Positions 1-9,535 are shown, counted from the stretch's first letter. The stretch: DNA of 64,000 nt from G965233625 sp965233625 (GCA_965233625.1 OZ247499.1:5146001-5210000); one strand, 5' to 3'. Notes: generated from the sequence alone by a model not told the origin. Translations and numbers: made by a program.

Positions 1-138
1 GCCTTCCGCAGGGGGCGATGCGATGGGTTCGGCGCCCGGCGGTAATGCGTCGTCCTGGGCGTGCAGCGCCGGCGCCAGGCAGAAAGCCGTCGTTAGTAAA
101 ACGGCGAATAGACACCGGGTGGCGATAAAATGCTGCAC
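1..138 (-). CDS. N-terminus of a secreted protein, cut by the window edge
   Basis: An open frame on the minus strand runs from here off the left edge without a stop. I place the start at the GTG ending at 138 because an AGGAG (complement of 145-149) lies six bases upstream; an in-frame ATG at 159 is the alternative. The predicted product begins with a typical signal peptide: basic residue at position 8, hydrophobic core about 10-22, then ALHA followed by QDD, a plausible signal peptidase I site near residue 27. After that it turns Pro/Ala-rich. Only about 46 codons are visible, so the family cannot be named. It is divergent from the DUF1080 gene. Confidence 0.6.
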   Translation of the reverse strand, partial: MQHFIATRCLFAVLLTTAFCLAPALHAQDDALPPGAEPIASPPAEG

Positions 139-159
139 AACAAACTCCTGTTCATCCAT

Positions 160-574
160 GGCGCCTCCCTGGAAGCACCGGTCACCTTACACCAGGGAGG
201 CCGCAGTTTATTCTCTGTCACACAAACATCTATTGCCAGGATCTTTAAACTTTCTATCCGGCCGTTGTGGGAATTTCGCCAGCAGGCGCCATCAGAATTG
301 GCATATCCGCTAGTTCTTACGTGATAAGCTGTTTGAAAAGTGCGTTGCATGCCCGGAGCAGAACTCTGCATGCCACACCTGCTTTACGCATTCCGGCGCC
401 GGGCAGTTCGATCGAAGACACAGGTTGCAACGCCTGGCGGGTTTTTAACGACGCCTGCATTGCTATCACAACAGTCGCCAGCCAGAGCGTGAAATGTCAT
501 CTTACCTGGTGCTTCGTGCTAATATGTGGGGCGAACTGTTGTTGCTTCACACACATATATTGTCAGGTGCCACG
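160..574. other. Intergenic region between divergent genes
   Basis: About 415 bases separate the left-edge gene and the DUF1080 gene. The short frames here lack convincing ribosome sites and resemble no family. It should hold the two divergent promoters, but I see no -35/-10 pair or palindrome clear enough to call. Confidence 0.4.
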
Positions 575-1339
575 ATGAAACGCTGCCTCGATGCCTGTTT
601 GTACGCCGTCTTTTTTGTCGCGATGATCAGCACGGCGCCAAGCCTGGTCAAGGGCGAAGAACCCGCGGAACAGCCGCCCGCAGAGTTGCCCAAGTTTGTC
701 AGCCTGTTTAACGGCCGCGATCTGACGGGCTGGGTGGATGTGAACACTTCGCCGGAAACGTGGACCGTGAAAGATGGGCTGCTGGTCTGCAAAGGGCTGC
801 CCATCGGCGTGATGCGGTCGGCCAGGCAGTACGAGAACTTCATCCTGCATATCGAGTGGCGGCACATGGAGCCGGGCGGCAACTCCGGCGTGTTCGTGTG
901 GAGTGAAGGAAAAATCCCCGAGGGCCGCCGGCTGCCAAAAGGCATGGAAGTACAGATGCTTGAAAAGGAATGGGTGAATCTGCATCCCAAAAGCAACGGC
1001 GAGCCAAACGACATCGGCTACATCTCCGGCGAACTCTTCGGCGCCGGGGGCCTGCGCGCCACGCCCGACAATCCACGCGGCAGCCGCAGCAAATCGCTGG
1101 AGCTACGCTGCAAAGGCGCCGGCAAGTGGAACGTCTACGATGTGGTCTGTGTCGATGGCACCGTGAAGCTCTCGATCAACGGCAAGTTCGTGAACTCCAT
1201 CCGCAACTCATCGGTCCGCAAAGGCTATCTCTGCCTGGAATCCGAAGGCGCCGAAATCCACTTCCGCAACATCCACATCATGGAACTCCCCCCTGGCGTC
1301 ACTACAGCCGAACAGACCGCAGAAGTGATTGGGAAATAG
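575..1339 (+). CDS. DUF1080 (3-keto-disaccharide hydrolase family) secreted protein
   Basis: This 254-residue protein has a signal peptide (residues 1-25, ending near VKGEE) and then the DUF1080 fold: FVSLFNGRDLTGWVD opens the domain, followed by the LamG-like strands GNSGVFVW and LELRCKGAGKWN. The family is abundant in planctomycetes and other carbohydrate degraders; characterised members hydrolyse 3-keto-glycosides, so a periplasmic or extracellular role in sugar breakdown is likely but not proven. I chose ATG 575 over an ATG at 494 because the signal peptide begins there. It is a single-gene unit; the nearest neighbours give no pathway context. Confidence 0.85.
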   Translation: MKRCLDACLYAVFFVAMISTAPSLVKGEEPAEQPPAELPKFVSLFNGRDLTGWVDVNTSPETWTVKDGLLVCKGLPIGVMRSARQYENFILHIEWRHMEPGGNSGVFVWSEGKIPEGRRLPKGMEVQMLEKEWVNLHPKSNGEPNDIGYISGELFGAGGLRATPDNPRGSRSKSLELRCKGAGKWNVYDVVCVDGTVKLSINGKFVNSIRNSSVRKGYLCLESEGAEIHFRNIHIMELPPGVTTAEQTAEVIGK

Positions 1340-1369
1340 CCAATCAAGTAGGGCACGCTCCACGGACTA

Positions 1370-2005
1370 ATGATCACTGTCATGTGCGATAAGTCAGGTA
1401 TTGACCTCGAAGAAATTCTGACAGATCTATCGAATACGCACGCAACAATCTTCGCATTGTCCTGCTGTGCTGTCTTTACGCCAGCATGGGAGGTGTTGAG
1501 TACGCCAGCGGACGAACACGATTTTAGGTCTGTTACTGAGGCGATTCAGGGCGTAATCGCGAATGATCAAAAAAGCTCTAGACGCATCGCGTCAGAGTTA
1601 TTCAATAGCCTTCGTGATAAGCAACGGGAAGCTGTCTACGCCTCACTTCCTCGTGAACAATTTGCGTTAAGGGCACGACGGATCGCATGTAGTGCTTTGG
1701 AGGTTTGTCTGCATCCCGCGGACATCCCAAAACGACTAATGCTTAGTGACGTATGCGCGCATTTTGCAGCGGAGTTGGACCAGTTGTCGAATTCTAAATC
1801 TTCGGAACAAAGAAAAACGAGGCTTGTAAGTACCTCTTCTGCGAGCGGACCACTTGAAGCACTTGAAGCAGAGCGGCAGTTGTCATTATTGACAGCATCT
1901 CGCGCTGATGCGCACTCTATCCATACCCCACCAATAGAATTTCAAGACTTGATGCACGGCGCCGTTCGCAAAGTCATTCGCTTTGATGAACGCGGTAGAA
2001 AATAG
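1370..2005 (+). CDS. Hypothetical protein, A/T-richer orphan
   Basis: This 211-residue predicted cytoplasmic protein resembles no family I recognise. It has no signal peptide or membrane segment; residues 40-130 look helical and mildly acidic, and the C-terminus is basic (KVIRFDERGRK). Its DNA is visibly richer in A/T than the neighbours (three sampled lines average about 47% G+C against roughly 60% around it), and its codon use is less biased, both consistent with recent acquisition. It starts 30 bases after the DUF1080 stop; an in-frame ATG at 1382 is an alternative start. It is convergent with the sulfatase gene. Real coding is likely from its length and lack of a competing frame, but unproven. 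Confidence 0.55.
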   Translation: MITVMCDKSGIDLEEILTDLSNTHATIFALSCCAVFTPAWEVLSTPADEHDFRSVTEAIQGVIANDQKSSRRIASELFNSLRDKQREAVYASLPREQFALRARRIACSALEVCLHPADIPKRLMLSDVCAHFAAELDQLSNSKSSEQRKTRLVSTSSASGPLEALEAERQLSLLTASRADAHSIHTPPIEFQDLMHGAVRKVIRFDERGRK

Positions 2006-2061
2006 TCCGGAACGGCAGACCATACCCGGCAGCTATTTCGGCATTTCGATTTATCATCGCA

Positions 2062-3615
2062 TCAGCGGTCTGTGCTGACGCGTGGCAGGTTTTTTAGCAT
2101 GCCGGCGCCGGTTCTTTTTAGTTCCGCGAGGGTGGCCTGGCGGAACCTGGTAAGTGTGGCGGTGTATTCTGGTTTCATGGCCAGGTTGTCGAGTTCCTCC
2201 GGGTCGGCCTGCAGGTCGTATAGTTCCTCCGGTTCTCCTTCAACCAGCGTGCGGATGTATTTGTATCGGCCTTTGGTCAGTAGCAGATACCAGGGCACGC
2301 CGGGCCCCAGGTCGCGGACCTTGGGATCGGTTTCGATGATGTTGGTGTCGTCGCCATAGGTGCGGCCTGTCATCGCCAGCAGCGCGGGTTCTTTGCGTTC
2401 TTTGCCGGGATTAAGCAGCAACGGCGTCAGATCGTAGCCGTGCATTTTCCAGGGTAGTTCCATGTTGGCGAAGCTGAAGAATGTCGGCGCGATATCGACG
2501 CCTGAAATGGGCGACTTGCAGACTTTGCCGGTGGGCAACCGGCTGGGCATGCTGACGATCATCGGCGAGCGGATGTTGGCGTCGTAAGGCGCCAGCTTGG
2601 TTGCGAAGCCATGCTGCCCCCAGGCGAAGCCCTGATCGGCAGTGTAGACGATCAGCGTGTTCTCGTACTGGCCGGTTTCCTTCAGGCATTCGATCAGCCG
2701 CCCGACCGATTCATCAATCGCCAGCACGCCTTCGTGATACTGCCGCGTCCACGCCGCCAGGCTGTTGCCGTGGATACCTTTGGCGCCTTCCACCGTCCGG
2801 CCGCCAAAGGCGCCGCCCTTCATCTCCGGGTTGCCGTTTTTATCTTTGACCCACATCTGGATCTTCTGCATATAGCTCGGCTTGCCGGCGCGGGGTGGAT
2901 AGATGTCTTTGGGCACGGGCACCTTCGCGCTGGCGTAACCTTCGCGGTGCCGTCTGGCCGGGGTGAAAGGGCCATGCACGGCGCCGTAGCAGACCCACAG
3001 GTACCAGGGCTTCTCTGCGTCGCGATGCTCCCCGCGGATGAAGTCTTCGGCCCAGTTGGTGTAGTTGTCGGTGGCGTATCCTTTCACCACTTTAGGCTTA
3101 GCGCCATTGATTTCGATCAGCTGGTCGTAGTAATAGGCGCCGGAATTCTGTGGATACTTCGGCCGGTTCCAGACAGCTTGAAAGTCCCAGTCGCGGTTGG
3201 CGCCGGAATCGACACCCGTGTGCCATTTGCCAATCTGCGCCGTGGAGTAACCGTTCTTGCGGAACGTGCTGGGCCAGAATTTACATTGCTCCGGGTCGTA
3301 GGCGCTGCCCGGATACTGCCCTTCCATCCGCATCGTTTTCACGCCGTACTGCTGCAAGCCCGTGAGCATGGTCGCCCGCGAAGGCATGCACCAGGTGCCA
3401 ATGTAGGCGTGTGTGAACCGCACACCGTTGCGGGCAAGACTGTCGATATGCGGCGTCTTCACCCAGTCGTACGCTTCCGGGTAACAACTGACCGTGCGAT
3501 GCGATTGATCGTCTGCATAGATAAACAGAATGTTCGGCCGGGTGTCTTTCTTTTCAACCGCCAAGGCGGGTGTGAAACATCCCAGACTGAAAATAACAAT
3601 CAGCAGATAACGCAT
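2062..3615 (-). CDS. Secreted sulfatase (alkaline-phosphatase superfamily)
   Basis: A 517-residue sulfatase. The signal peptide covers residues 1-20; RPNILFIYADDQ carries the metal-binding Asp pair, and TWCMPSRATMLTG contains the C-x-P-S-R sulfatase signature with Cys76, the residue that family members convert to formylglycine. The later motif YTADQGFAWGQHG supplies the second metal-binding Asp/His region. It should hydrolyse sulfate esters of polysaccharides outside the cytoplasm; the substrate cannot be read from sequence. The frame extends to 3837, but the start at 3615 is preferred because the extension lacks sense as a leader and would overlap the divergent esterase gene. Confidence 0.9.
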   Translation of the reverse strand: MRYLLIVIFSLGCFTPALAVEKKDTRPNILFIYADDQSHRTVSCYPEAYDWVKTPHIDSLARNGVRFTHAYIGTWCMPSRATMLTGLQQYGVKTMRMEGQYPGSAYDPEQCKFWPSTFRKNGYSTAQIGKWHTGVDSGANRDWDFQAVWNRPKYPQNSGAYYYDQLIEINGAKPKVVKGYATDNYTNWAEDFIRGEHRDAEKPWYLWVCYGAVHGPFTPARRHREGYASAKVPVPKDIYPPRAGKPSYMQKIQMWVKDKNGNPEMKGGAFGGRTVEGAKGIHGNSLAAWTRQYHEGVLAIDESVGRLIECLKETGQYENTLIVYTADQGFAWGQHGFATKLAPYDANIRSPMIVSMPSRLPTGKVCKSPISGVDIAPTFFSFANMELPWKMHGYDLTPLLLNPGKERKEPALLAMTGRTYGDDTNIIETDPKVRDLGPGVPWYLLLTKGRYKYIRTLVEGEPEELYDLQADPEELDNLAMKPEYTATLTRFRQATLAELKRTGAGMLKNLPRVSTDR

Positions 3616-3735
3616 CGCGTGGGTGTCCTTATGAATAGGTCGTACTGGCATAGCGCTGCAATAGAATAACAGACCGGCAGTCGGGTTATAATTGCCGGAC
3701 CCGTTCATCAACCATTGAAACCAGGAGTTACCGTT

Positions 3736-4980
3736 ATGAAAAAACTGACCCTGCTGATCGCCGCCATCACCATGCTTTGCTGCGGAAATGCGCTGGCGGC
3801 CGGCAAGCCGTTGCGGGTTTATATACTGGCCGGGCAATCCAACATGGAAGGACAGGCGAAGGTCGAAACCCTGGACTATATCGGCATGGACCCGGCAACG
3901 GCGCCTCTGCTGAAAGAAATGCGCGGCGACGATGGCGAGCCGCGTGTGTGCGAACGCGTCTGGATCTCTTACCTTACCGGTTCGCCAGATCGCGGCCTGC
4001 TGGGCGAAGGAACCGGCAAGCTGACTGCCGGCTTCGGTTCGCGGCGTGATCCGAAAGAAGACGGCGGCAAGATCGGCCCCGAGTTCACCTTTGGCATCAC
4101 CATGCAGAAGGCGTACGACGGCCCCATCCTGATTATCAAAACCGCCTGGGGCGGCAAGTCACTGAACACCGATTTCCGCCCGCCCAGCGCCGGCAAGTAC
4201 GAGTTCAACGCCGCGCAGCTAGAGAACTTCAAAAAGCAGGGCAAAGACGTTGAGAAAATCAAAGCCGACCGGGCAAAAGCTTCCGGCCGCTATTACAAGC
4301 TGATGATGGATCATGTGAAGAAGGTGCTGGCCGACCCGAAACGTGTTGTGCCGGACTACGACGCGGAAGCCGGTTACGAACTGGGCGGTTTTGTCTGGTT
4401 CCAGGGCTGGAACGATATGGTCGATAGCGGCACTTACCCGGAGCGCGGAAAGCCGGGCGTTGGTTATCCGCAGTACAGCGAATGGATGGCCGCCTTCATT
4501 CGCGATGTGCGTAAAGACCTGAGCAAACCGGAACTGCCCTTCGTCATCGGCGTGCTGGGTGTGGGCGGGCCGATTGACGACGATTACAGCCCACGGTATC
4601 GCGTCACGCATCAGAACTTCCGCGATGCCATGGCCGCCCCGGCCAGCATGCCAGAGTTCAAAGGCAACGTCGCCGCCGTCCGCACGGAACTGTACTGGGA
4701 CCAGCCCCTGGCCGCCATCGAAGCCAAGTTCGGTCAGGTCAATAACATGGCCCGACAGTTGCGTAACAAAGCCAAAGGCACACCCAATGAAGACGGCAGC
4801 ATGTCACCTGCCCAGCAGAAAGAATACATGGCCAAATACCGTGCGAAGCTGATCTCCGCCAAAGAAGAAGCCATGTGGAAAAGTGGCGCCTCTAACGGCG
4901 GCTACCATTACCTGGGCTGCGGCAAAACCATGGCGCTGATCGGTAAAGCCTTCGCTGAAGCCGTGCAGGAAATGGAGTAA
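3736..4980 (+). CDS. Sialate O-acetylesterase-like (SASA/DUF303) secreted esterase
   Basis: A 414-residue protein with a signal peptide (1-22) and the SASA-family nucleophile block LAGQSNMEG (Ser35). GGFVWFQGWND matches the second conserved block of this family, and NGGYHYLGCGKTMALIG near the C-terminus carries the likely catalytic His. Family members remove acetyl groups from sugars or xylan. The start is supported by AGGAG at 3723-3727, nine bases upstream of ATG. It is divergent from the sulfatase at 3615 with about 120 bases between, so the two may share a control region for polysaccharide use. Confidence 0.85.
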   Translation: MKKLTLLIAAITMLCCGNALAAGKPLRVYILAGQSNMEGQAKVETLDYIGMDPATAPLLKEMRGDDGEPRVCERVWISYLTGSPDRGLLGEGTGKLTAGFGSRRDPKEDGGKIGPEFTFGITMQKAYDGPILIIKTAWGGKSLNTDFRPPSAGKYEFNAAQLENFKKQGKDVEKIKADRAKASGRYYKLMMDHVKKVLADPKRVVPDYDAEAGYELGGFVWFQGWNDMVDSGTYPERGKPGVGYPQYSEWMAAFIRDVRKDLSKPELPFVIGVLGVGGPIDDDYSPRYRVTHQNFRDAMAAPASMPEFKGNVAAVRTELYWDQPLAAIEAKFGQVNNMARQLRNKAKGTPNEDGSMSPAQQKEYMAKYRAKLISAKEEAMWKSGASNGGYHYLGCGKTMALIGKAFAEAVQEME

Positions 4981-5012
4981 CCTTCCGCATTCAGAGATTG
5001 ACGAAGCAAACC

Positions 5013-5558
5013 TTACCCCGGCGGCTCGCTGCCGGGGCCCCAGTTTTTGCGGTTGTAGGCTTCGGAATCGCCGCGGGCGATGGTCAGCGTCTGCCAGTTT
5101 CCGCCGGCGTGGACGCGGGCGGCCTGCACGATCTGCCCCAGGTGATAGCACGTGTGTCCGAGTGAACGGCTGATCGCCAGCGGTACGCTGTGTGGCTCTC
5201 CGCGGATGACGACCTGCTGTGACAGATCTTCGTCACTCAGAGATTCGAGCGAGTCGAACACGCACTGCCAGCCGCGTTCCCAGTATTCCAGCATGGCGGC
5301 GCGGTCGGCGAAGCTGTCGACAAATTCATCGTCGCGGTTCCGCCACGGCTTCTCACCGTCGGTGGTCAGAAAGTCGGTCCACCGCGAGATAAGGTTGCCC
5401 GCCACATGCTTCATGATAACGGCAATCGAATTGACATCCTCGCTCAGTGCGGTGCGTAACTGCTGATCCGTACATTGCCCGATGGCTTTGTCGGCCAGCT
5501 GTTTCTGCTTGAGGAACGTATCAATGCTTGCCGCCAGGAATTCGCTCGCGGTGCTCAT
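5013..5558 (-). CDS. DinB-superfamily protein (DUF1572 type)
   Basis: A 181-residue four-helix protein. Conserved His residues in IMKHVAGN and in HTCYHLGQIV fit the metal-binding positions of the DinB/YfiT fold, and the GGNWQTLTI tail matches the DUF1572 subfamily. DinB proteins are often metal-dependent thiol transferases or of unknown function. The ATG overlaps the stop of the upstream NIPSNAP gene (TAATG at 5560-5556), so the two are translationally coupled. Confidence 0.75.
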   Translation of the reverse strand: MSTASEFLAASIDTFLKQKQLADKAIGQCTDQQLRTALSEDVNSIAVIMKHVAGNLISRWTDFLTTDGEKPWRNRDDEFVDSFADRAAMLEYWERGWQCVFDSLESLSDEDLSQQVVIRGEPHSVPLAISRSLGHTCYHLGQIVQAARVHAGGNWQTLTIARGDSEAYNRKNWGPGSEPPG

Positions 5559-6316
5559 TAGCGGATCGCCGAATAGTCCGTAGATTTCATGTAAACGGCT
5601 TCGGGACGCTCACGCAGGAAGCGGCCGTCAACCTGCGACTCTTTCGCCACCTTGCGCCATTCAGGGTCCTGGCTGAACGCTTTCCACGAATTCTTTGCCG
5701 CGTCGCGGCTTTCGTGCTGGATGATGTAGATCAGCGTGTTTTCCGCCGCGGGCTTATCGGCGGGATGCCAATAGGCGACCGACTTCATCCCGTGCCGGGC
5801 GAAGATGCGGATGGTGTTGTCTTTGAAACGCTTATCCAGCAACGGAAGCTTGCCGGGGTTGGTGCGATATGTGCGAAGTTCATACACCTGATCGCCGGGC
5901 GTTTCGCCGCCGGTGAACTCTGGCGAGTACTCCGCTTCGTTCATGTAAACCGATGCTGGCGCTTTGGCCAGAATGGCGCCGCCTTCGCGCGATGCTTTGG
6001 CCACCTTCTTCCATTCTGGATCAGCCAGAAACGCCGCCCACGACTTCTTCGCTGCGTCACGGCTTTTGTGCTTCAACACATAGATCAGCGTGTTCTCTGC
6101 GGTTGGCCCGTCCGTAGGAACCCAGTACCCGACAGACTCCATGCCGTGCTTCTTGAACAGCGCCACCGTATGGTCGCGGAACCGTGCGTTGAGATTCTTC
6201 AACTTGCCCGGATGCGTTGTGTAAGTCCGCAGTTCATACACGTCCGCCTTCGCGATGCAAGGCAAAGTGCAGACAGCCAGAAGCGTTGCAATCACAGCAT
6301 GTGCCAACGTTTTCAT
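5558..6316 (-). CDS. Secreted protein with two NIPSNAP domains
   Basis: A 252-residue protein with a signal peptide (1-24) followed by two tandem copies of a roughly 105-residue NIPSNAP module. Each begins VYELRTY, continues with a HGM-S-V-YW block, and contains NTLIY followed by SRDAAK-SW-AF and DPEW-KVAK. NIPSNAP is a dimeric alpha-beta barrel-like fold of uncertain function; secreted tandem versions are common in planctomycetes. The copies are similar enough to suggest internal duplication. It is the first gene of a coupled pair with the downstream DinB-like gene. Confidence 0.85.
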   Translation of the reverse strand: MKTLAHAVIATLLAVCTLPCIAKADVYELRTYTTHPGKLKNLNARFRDHTVALFKKHGMESVGYWVPTDGPTAENTLIYVLKHKSRDAAKKSWAAFLADPEWKKVAKASREGGAILAKAPASVYMNEAEYSPEFTGGETPGDQVYELRTYRTNPGKLPLLDKRFKDNTIRIFARHGMKSVAYWHPADKPAAENTLIYIIQHESRDAAKNSWKAFSQDPEWRKVAKESQVDGRFLRERPEAVYMKSTDYSAIR

Positions 6317-6342
6317 CGTGTGTTCTTCCTGAAGAATCGTGA

Positions 6343-7557
6343 TTAATAATCGCGCGGTGTCACGCGGCCCTGCACGCGGGATGGCAGTCCCTGAATACGG
6401 AGGAAGCCTTCCGCGTCGGTCTGATTATACGATCCGCCGCCTTCCATGGTGGCAATACCTTCGTCGTACAGGCTGTTGGGGCTTTGACGGCTGTGCACCA
6501 TCATATTGCCTTTATACAACTGCAAGGTCACTTCGCCCGTAACATGCTTCTGCGCCTCGCGGATGAAGGCCAGCAGTGCGTCCAGCTTCGGGCAGTACCA
6601 GAAGCCATAGTAGACAAGCTCTGCAACTTCGGGCGACAGCCGGTCGCGCAAGTGCAGCAGATCGCGGTCGAGCGTCAGCTGTTCCAGGATGTTATGCGCT
6701 TCGTACAGCACGGTCATGCCTGGCGCCTCGTAAACGCCGCGGCTCTTCATCCCCACAAAACGGTTCTCGACCATATCAATCCGGCCCACGCCGTTACGGC
6801 CGCCGATCTCGTTCAGCGTGGTCACCACTTCCAGCGGTGAGCAGGTCTTGCCGTTCACCGCAACGGGCACGCCCGCTTCAAAGGCGATGGTGACTTCTTC
6901 CACCTTATCGGGCGCCTGCTGCGGCGAGACGCCCATGCCAAACTCGACACTTTCTACACCGTTGACGGTCAGGTCTTCCAGTTCACCGGCTTCGTAGCTG
7001 ATGTGCAGGCAGTTCTCATCGCTGGAATAAGGTTTGGCCGCCGAGGCTTTGACCGGGATGTTCTTTTTTTCGCAATAGTCGATCATCTCCGTACGGCCGG
7101 GGAACAGATTGCGGAAGTTCTCCATCCGCCAGGGGGCGATGATCTCGACCGAAGGGTTCAGCGCTTCGGCAGCCAACTGGAAGCGGCACTGATCGTTGCC
7201 CTTACCGGTGGCGCCGTGGGCATAGGCGGTGGCGCCTTTCTCGCGGGCGACCTGCAAGCAGATTTTGGAGATCAGAGGGCGGGCGATCGAAGTGCCCAGC
7301 AGATACACGGACTCGTATTTCGCCTGCCACTGCAGCACGGGGAAGGCGAAATCGCGGCACATTTCTTCCTGCGCGTCGATCAGCTGCGCGGATGCGGCGC
7401 CGATATCGCGGGCCTTCTGCATGATGGCTTCACGGTCTTCGCACGGCTGCCCAAGATCCACGTACACAGCGTGCACATCGTAACCTTCGTCCATCAACCA
7501 GCCAAGAATAACGGAAGTATCCAAACCGCCGGAATATGCAAGCACGCAACTACGCAT
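6343..7557 (-). CDS. argG: Argininosuccinate synthase
   Basis: A 404-residue cytoplasmic enzyme that joins citrulline and aspartate using ATP, the penultimate step of arginine synthesis. The N-terminal VLAYSGGLDTS is the pyrophosphate-binding loop, and ATGKGNDQ-RF, the citrulline/aspartate contact region, and the C-terminal tetramerisation helix are all present; length is normal for the family. It is a single gene here, divergent from the hypothetical gene at 7803, with no other arginine genes nearby. It ends 26 bases before the NIPSNAP gene on the same strand, so read-through into that pair is possible. Confidence 0.95.
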   Translation of the reverse strand: MRSCVLAYSGGLDTSVILGWLMDEGYDVHAVYVDLGQPCEDREAIMQKARDIGAASAQLIDAQEEMCRDFAFPVLQWQAKYESVYLLGTSIARPLISKICLQVAREKGATAYAHGATGKGNDQCRFQLAAEALNPSVEIIAPWRMENFRNLFPGRTEMIDYCEKKNIPVKASAAKPYSSDENCLHISYEAGELEDLTVNGVESVEFGMGVSPQQAPDKVEEVTIAFEAGVPVAVNGKTCSPLEVVTTLNEIGGRNGVGRIDMVENRFVGMKSRGVYEAPGMTVLYEAHNILEQLTLDRDLLHLRDRLSPEVAELVYYGFWYCPKLDALLAFIREAQKHVTGEVTLQLYKGNMMVHSRQSPNSLYDEGIATMEGGGSYNQTDAEGFLRIQGLPSRVQGRVTPRDY

Positions 7558-7802
7558 CGTTTTAGCCTTCTAATATGGGCTTTGTCCTGCTGCCCGCCCG
7601 GCATCAGCCGGCAGGCGCCTGTGTTCTGAAATGAAGTGGTCCATTGTGATCGCGGAACACGGTTTTGACAACGCGTGGAGTAATCCCGTACGAAACCTAC
7701 GCAAAACGCCGTCACGGGCCGCCTTTCTTTTTGCAGCAATGGTTTACAATAGCCTGTTGATCAAGGGTCCTGCTTCACACGGCAACAAGAGATTCGCTGG
7801 CC

Positions 7803-8747
7803 ATGGCCAAAGGAATGTATACGCAGGGCGTCTGCGTGCTGCTTGAGCAGCCTGTCACGCTGGACGCCATTGAAGATGTGCTGGCCGATTACGAATTCCG
7901 CGCCCGTAAAGACAGCTATGAACGGCTGGAATCCGGCGGCCCGACGGTCGTGGTCAACTATCGCGAAGAAGTGAACGGCCTGGTCGCCATCGACATTGTC
8001 GATACGCAGTGGCCGGATCACATGGGCGATGCGGACAAAGAGCCCGACCTGTTCGCCGCCTGGATGATGGGCGGCTACGGACCCTACGCCTTCCCGGATG
8101 GCCTGCAGCGCGCGGCACAGCAAAGCTGGACGTGGGAAGACGGTAAAACCGTGGCCCAGCGTCACAACGCGTTCATCCGCGTACGGGTGAGCTACGCATT
8201 CGGCGCCGAAGAGAACGACCCGGTCGTGCCGCCGGACTACGAGTCGCTGCCAGAGCTTCAGTTCATCACCACACTCACGAGCAAACTGCTTTCACTGCCG
8301 GGCGCCCTTTGTTACTTCAACCCCAACGGTGAAGTGCTGCGTGACGAAGACGGTCTGCGGGAAAGCTTGAACTTCAGCTGGAGCAACGAGCTGCCGCCGC
8401 TGGATGTGTGGTCGAACGTGCGGCTGTTTAACGTCAACCCGGAATGGTCCATGATGGACACCGTGGGCAATTCGCAGCTCGATATCCGCGACTCCGAGGC
8501 ATGCTTCCACAGCGACTCATACGACTTTGGCGCCGTGGAGAATTTCCTGCGGAATGTTTCGCTGTATATCCTTCGCAACGGCGAAGTCGTGGGCGAAGGC
8601 GATACGATGGACGGCCCCGGTGACACGGTCTGGCAGTGCCATCTGCTGGAAGAATCGGCCTGTGCCCCGCCGCGGCGCGTTTACCGGTGGTTCCCGCAGG
8701 ACAACCGCACGCCGCCGCCCGAACTGCTCCCCGCGGATGAAGCCTGA
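7803..8747 (+). CDS. Hypothetical protein, DUF4261-like
   Basis: A 314-residue cytoplasmic protein. The opening VCVLLEQPVTLDAIEDVL, the mid-region LPGALCYFNPNGEVL and the C-terminal acidic segment recall DUF4261-type proteins, but I cannot verify this by search. No signal peptide or membrane segment. Its TGA overlaps the ATG of the methyltransferase gene (TGATG at 8745-8749), so the products are likely made together. Function unknown. Confidence 0.65.
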   Translation: MAKGMYTQGVCVLLEQPVTLDAIEDVLADYEFRARKDSYERLESGGPTVVVNYREEVNGLVAIDIVDTQWPDHMGDADKEPDLFAAWMMGGYGPYAFPDGLQRAAQQSWTWEDGKTVAQRHNAFIRVRVSYAFGAEENDPVVPPDYESLPELQFITTLTSKLLSLPGALCYFNPNGEVLRDEDGLRESLNFSWSNELPPLDVWSNVRLFNVNPEWSMMDTVGNSQLDIRDSEACFHSDSYDFGAVENFLRNVSLYILRNGEVVGEGDTMDGPGDTVWQCHLLEESACAPPRRVYRWFPQDNRTPPPELLPADEA

Positions 8748-9535
8748 TGGGCGCCGGTCAGACACCTCAGCCAGAATGGAAGCTGCCGCCCGGCGTCACG
8801 CGCGGGTTGTGGGAGTATGTCCATAACGATCACGTCGCGGAGGATTACGACGATTACTTCGCCCATTGCCGGCTGTTCGATTTCGATGCACAGGTGATTA
8901 ACCGCTGGTTCGACAAGCCGGACGGTGTTGTGGCGGACTTAGGCTGCGGGACGGGCCGCGCGCTGGTGCCGCTGGTGCGGCGCGGCTTCCGCGGTCTGGC
9001 GGTGGATCTTTCGGAACCGATGCTCCGCATTGTGGGCGAGAAGGCAGCACGCGAAGATCTGCCCATTCAATGCGTCCGCGCGAATCTGACGGAGCTTGAC
9101 TGCATTGCGGACGACGCCTGCGATTACGCCGTCTGCCTGTTCAGCACGCTCGGCATGATCCGCGGTTACGAAAACCGGCTGCGGGCACTGCGGCATACAC
9201 GGCGGATCATCAAACCGGGCGGGCGGTTTGTGCTGCATGTACACAACCTGTACTACAACCTTTACGATCCGTACGGGCCGTGGTGGTTCTTCAAGACGTA
9301 CTTCCAGCGGTGGGGCGGCGAAGTAGAGCCGGGCGATAAATGGTTCAACTACCGCGGCGTAACGAACATGTTTCTGCACGTCTTCACACCCCGCGAGTTA
9401 CGGCGTGCACTGGGCGCCGCCGGCTTCCAGATCCGCGAGATGCTGCCGCTGCACGCCACCCGCGTGCGGTCGTTGCGGATGCCCTGGCTGTTCAGCACGT
9501 TGCGGGCGAACGGGTGGATTATCGTTTGCCAGTAG
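8747..9535 (+). CDS. Class I SAM-dependent methyltransferase
   Basis: A 262-residue enzyme. VVADLGCGTGRAL is motif I for S-adenosylmethionine binding, GLAVDLSEPML is motif II, and ALRHTRRIIKPGGRFVLHVH is the motif following strand 5. The substrate is unknown; the C-terminal part (RRALGAAGFQI) is typical of Methyltransf_11/25 proteins acting on small molecules. It is translationally coupled to the preceding DUF4261-like gene. Its last 17 bases overlap the 3' end of the convergent glycosyltransferase gene. Confidence 0.85.
   Translation: MGAGQTPQPEWKLPPGVTRGLWEYVHNDHVAEDYDDYFAHCRLFDFDAQVINRWFDKPDGVVADLGCGTGRALVPLVRRGFRGLAVDLSEPMLRIVGEKAAREDLPIQCVRANLTELDCIADDACDYAVCLFSTLGMIRGYENRLRALRHTRRIIKPGGRFVLHVHNLYYNLYDPYGPWWFFKTYFQRWGGEVEPGDKWFNYRGVTNMFLHVFTPRELRRALGAAGFQIREMLPLHATRVRSLRMPWLFSTLRANGWIIVCQ

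Noticed and set aside
2611..3669. 352-codon open frame antisense to the first sulfatase
   Set aside because: It lies opposite a certain gene, encodes no recognisable domain and has the composition of a complement of biased codons.
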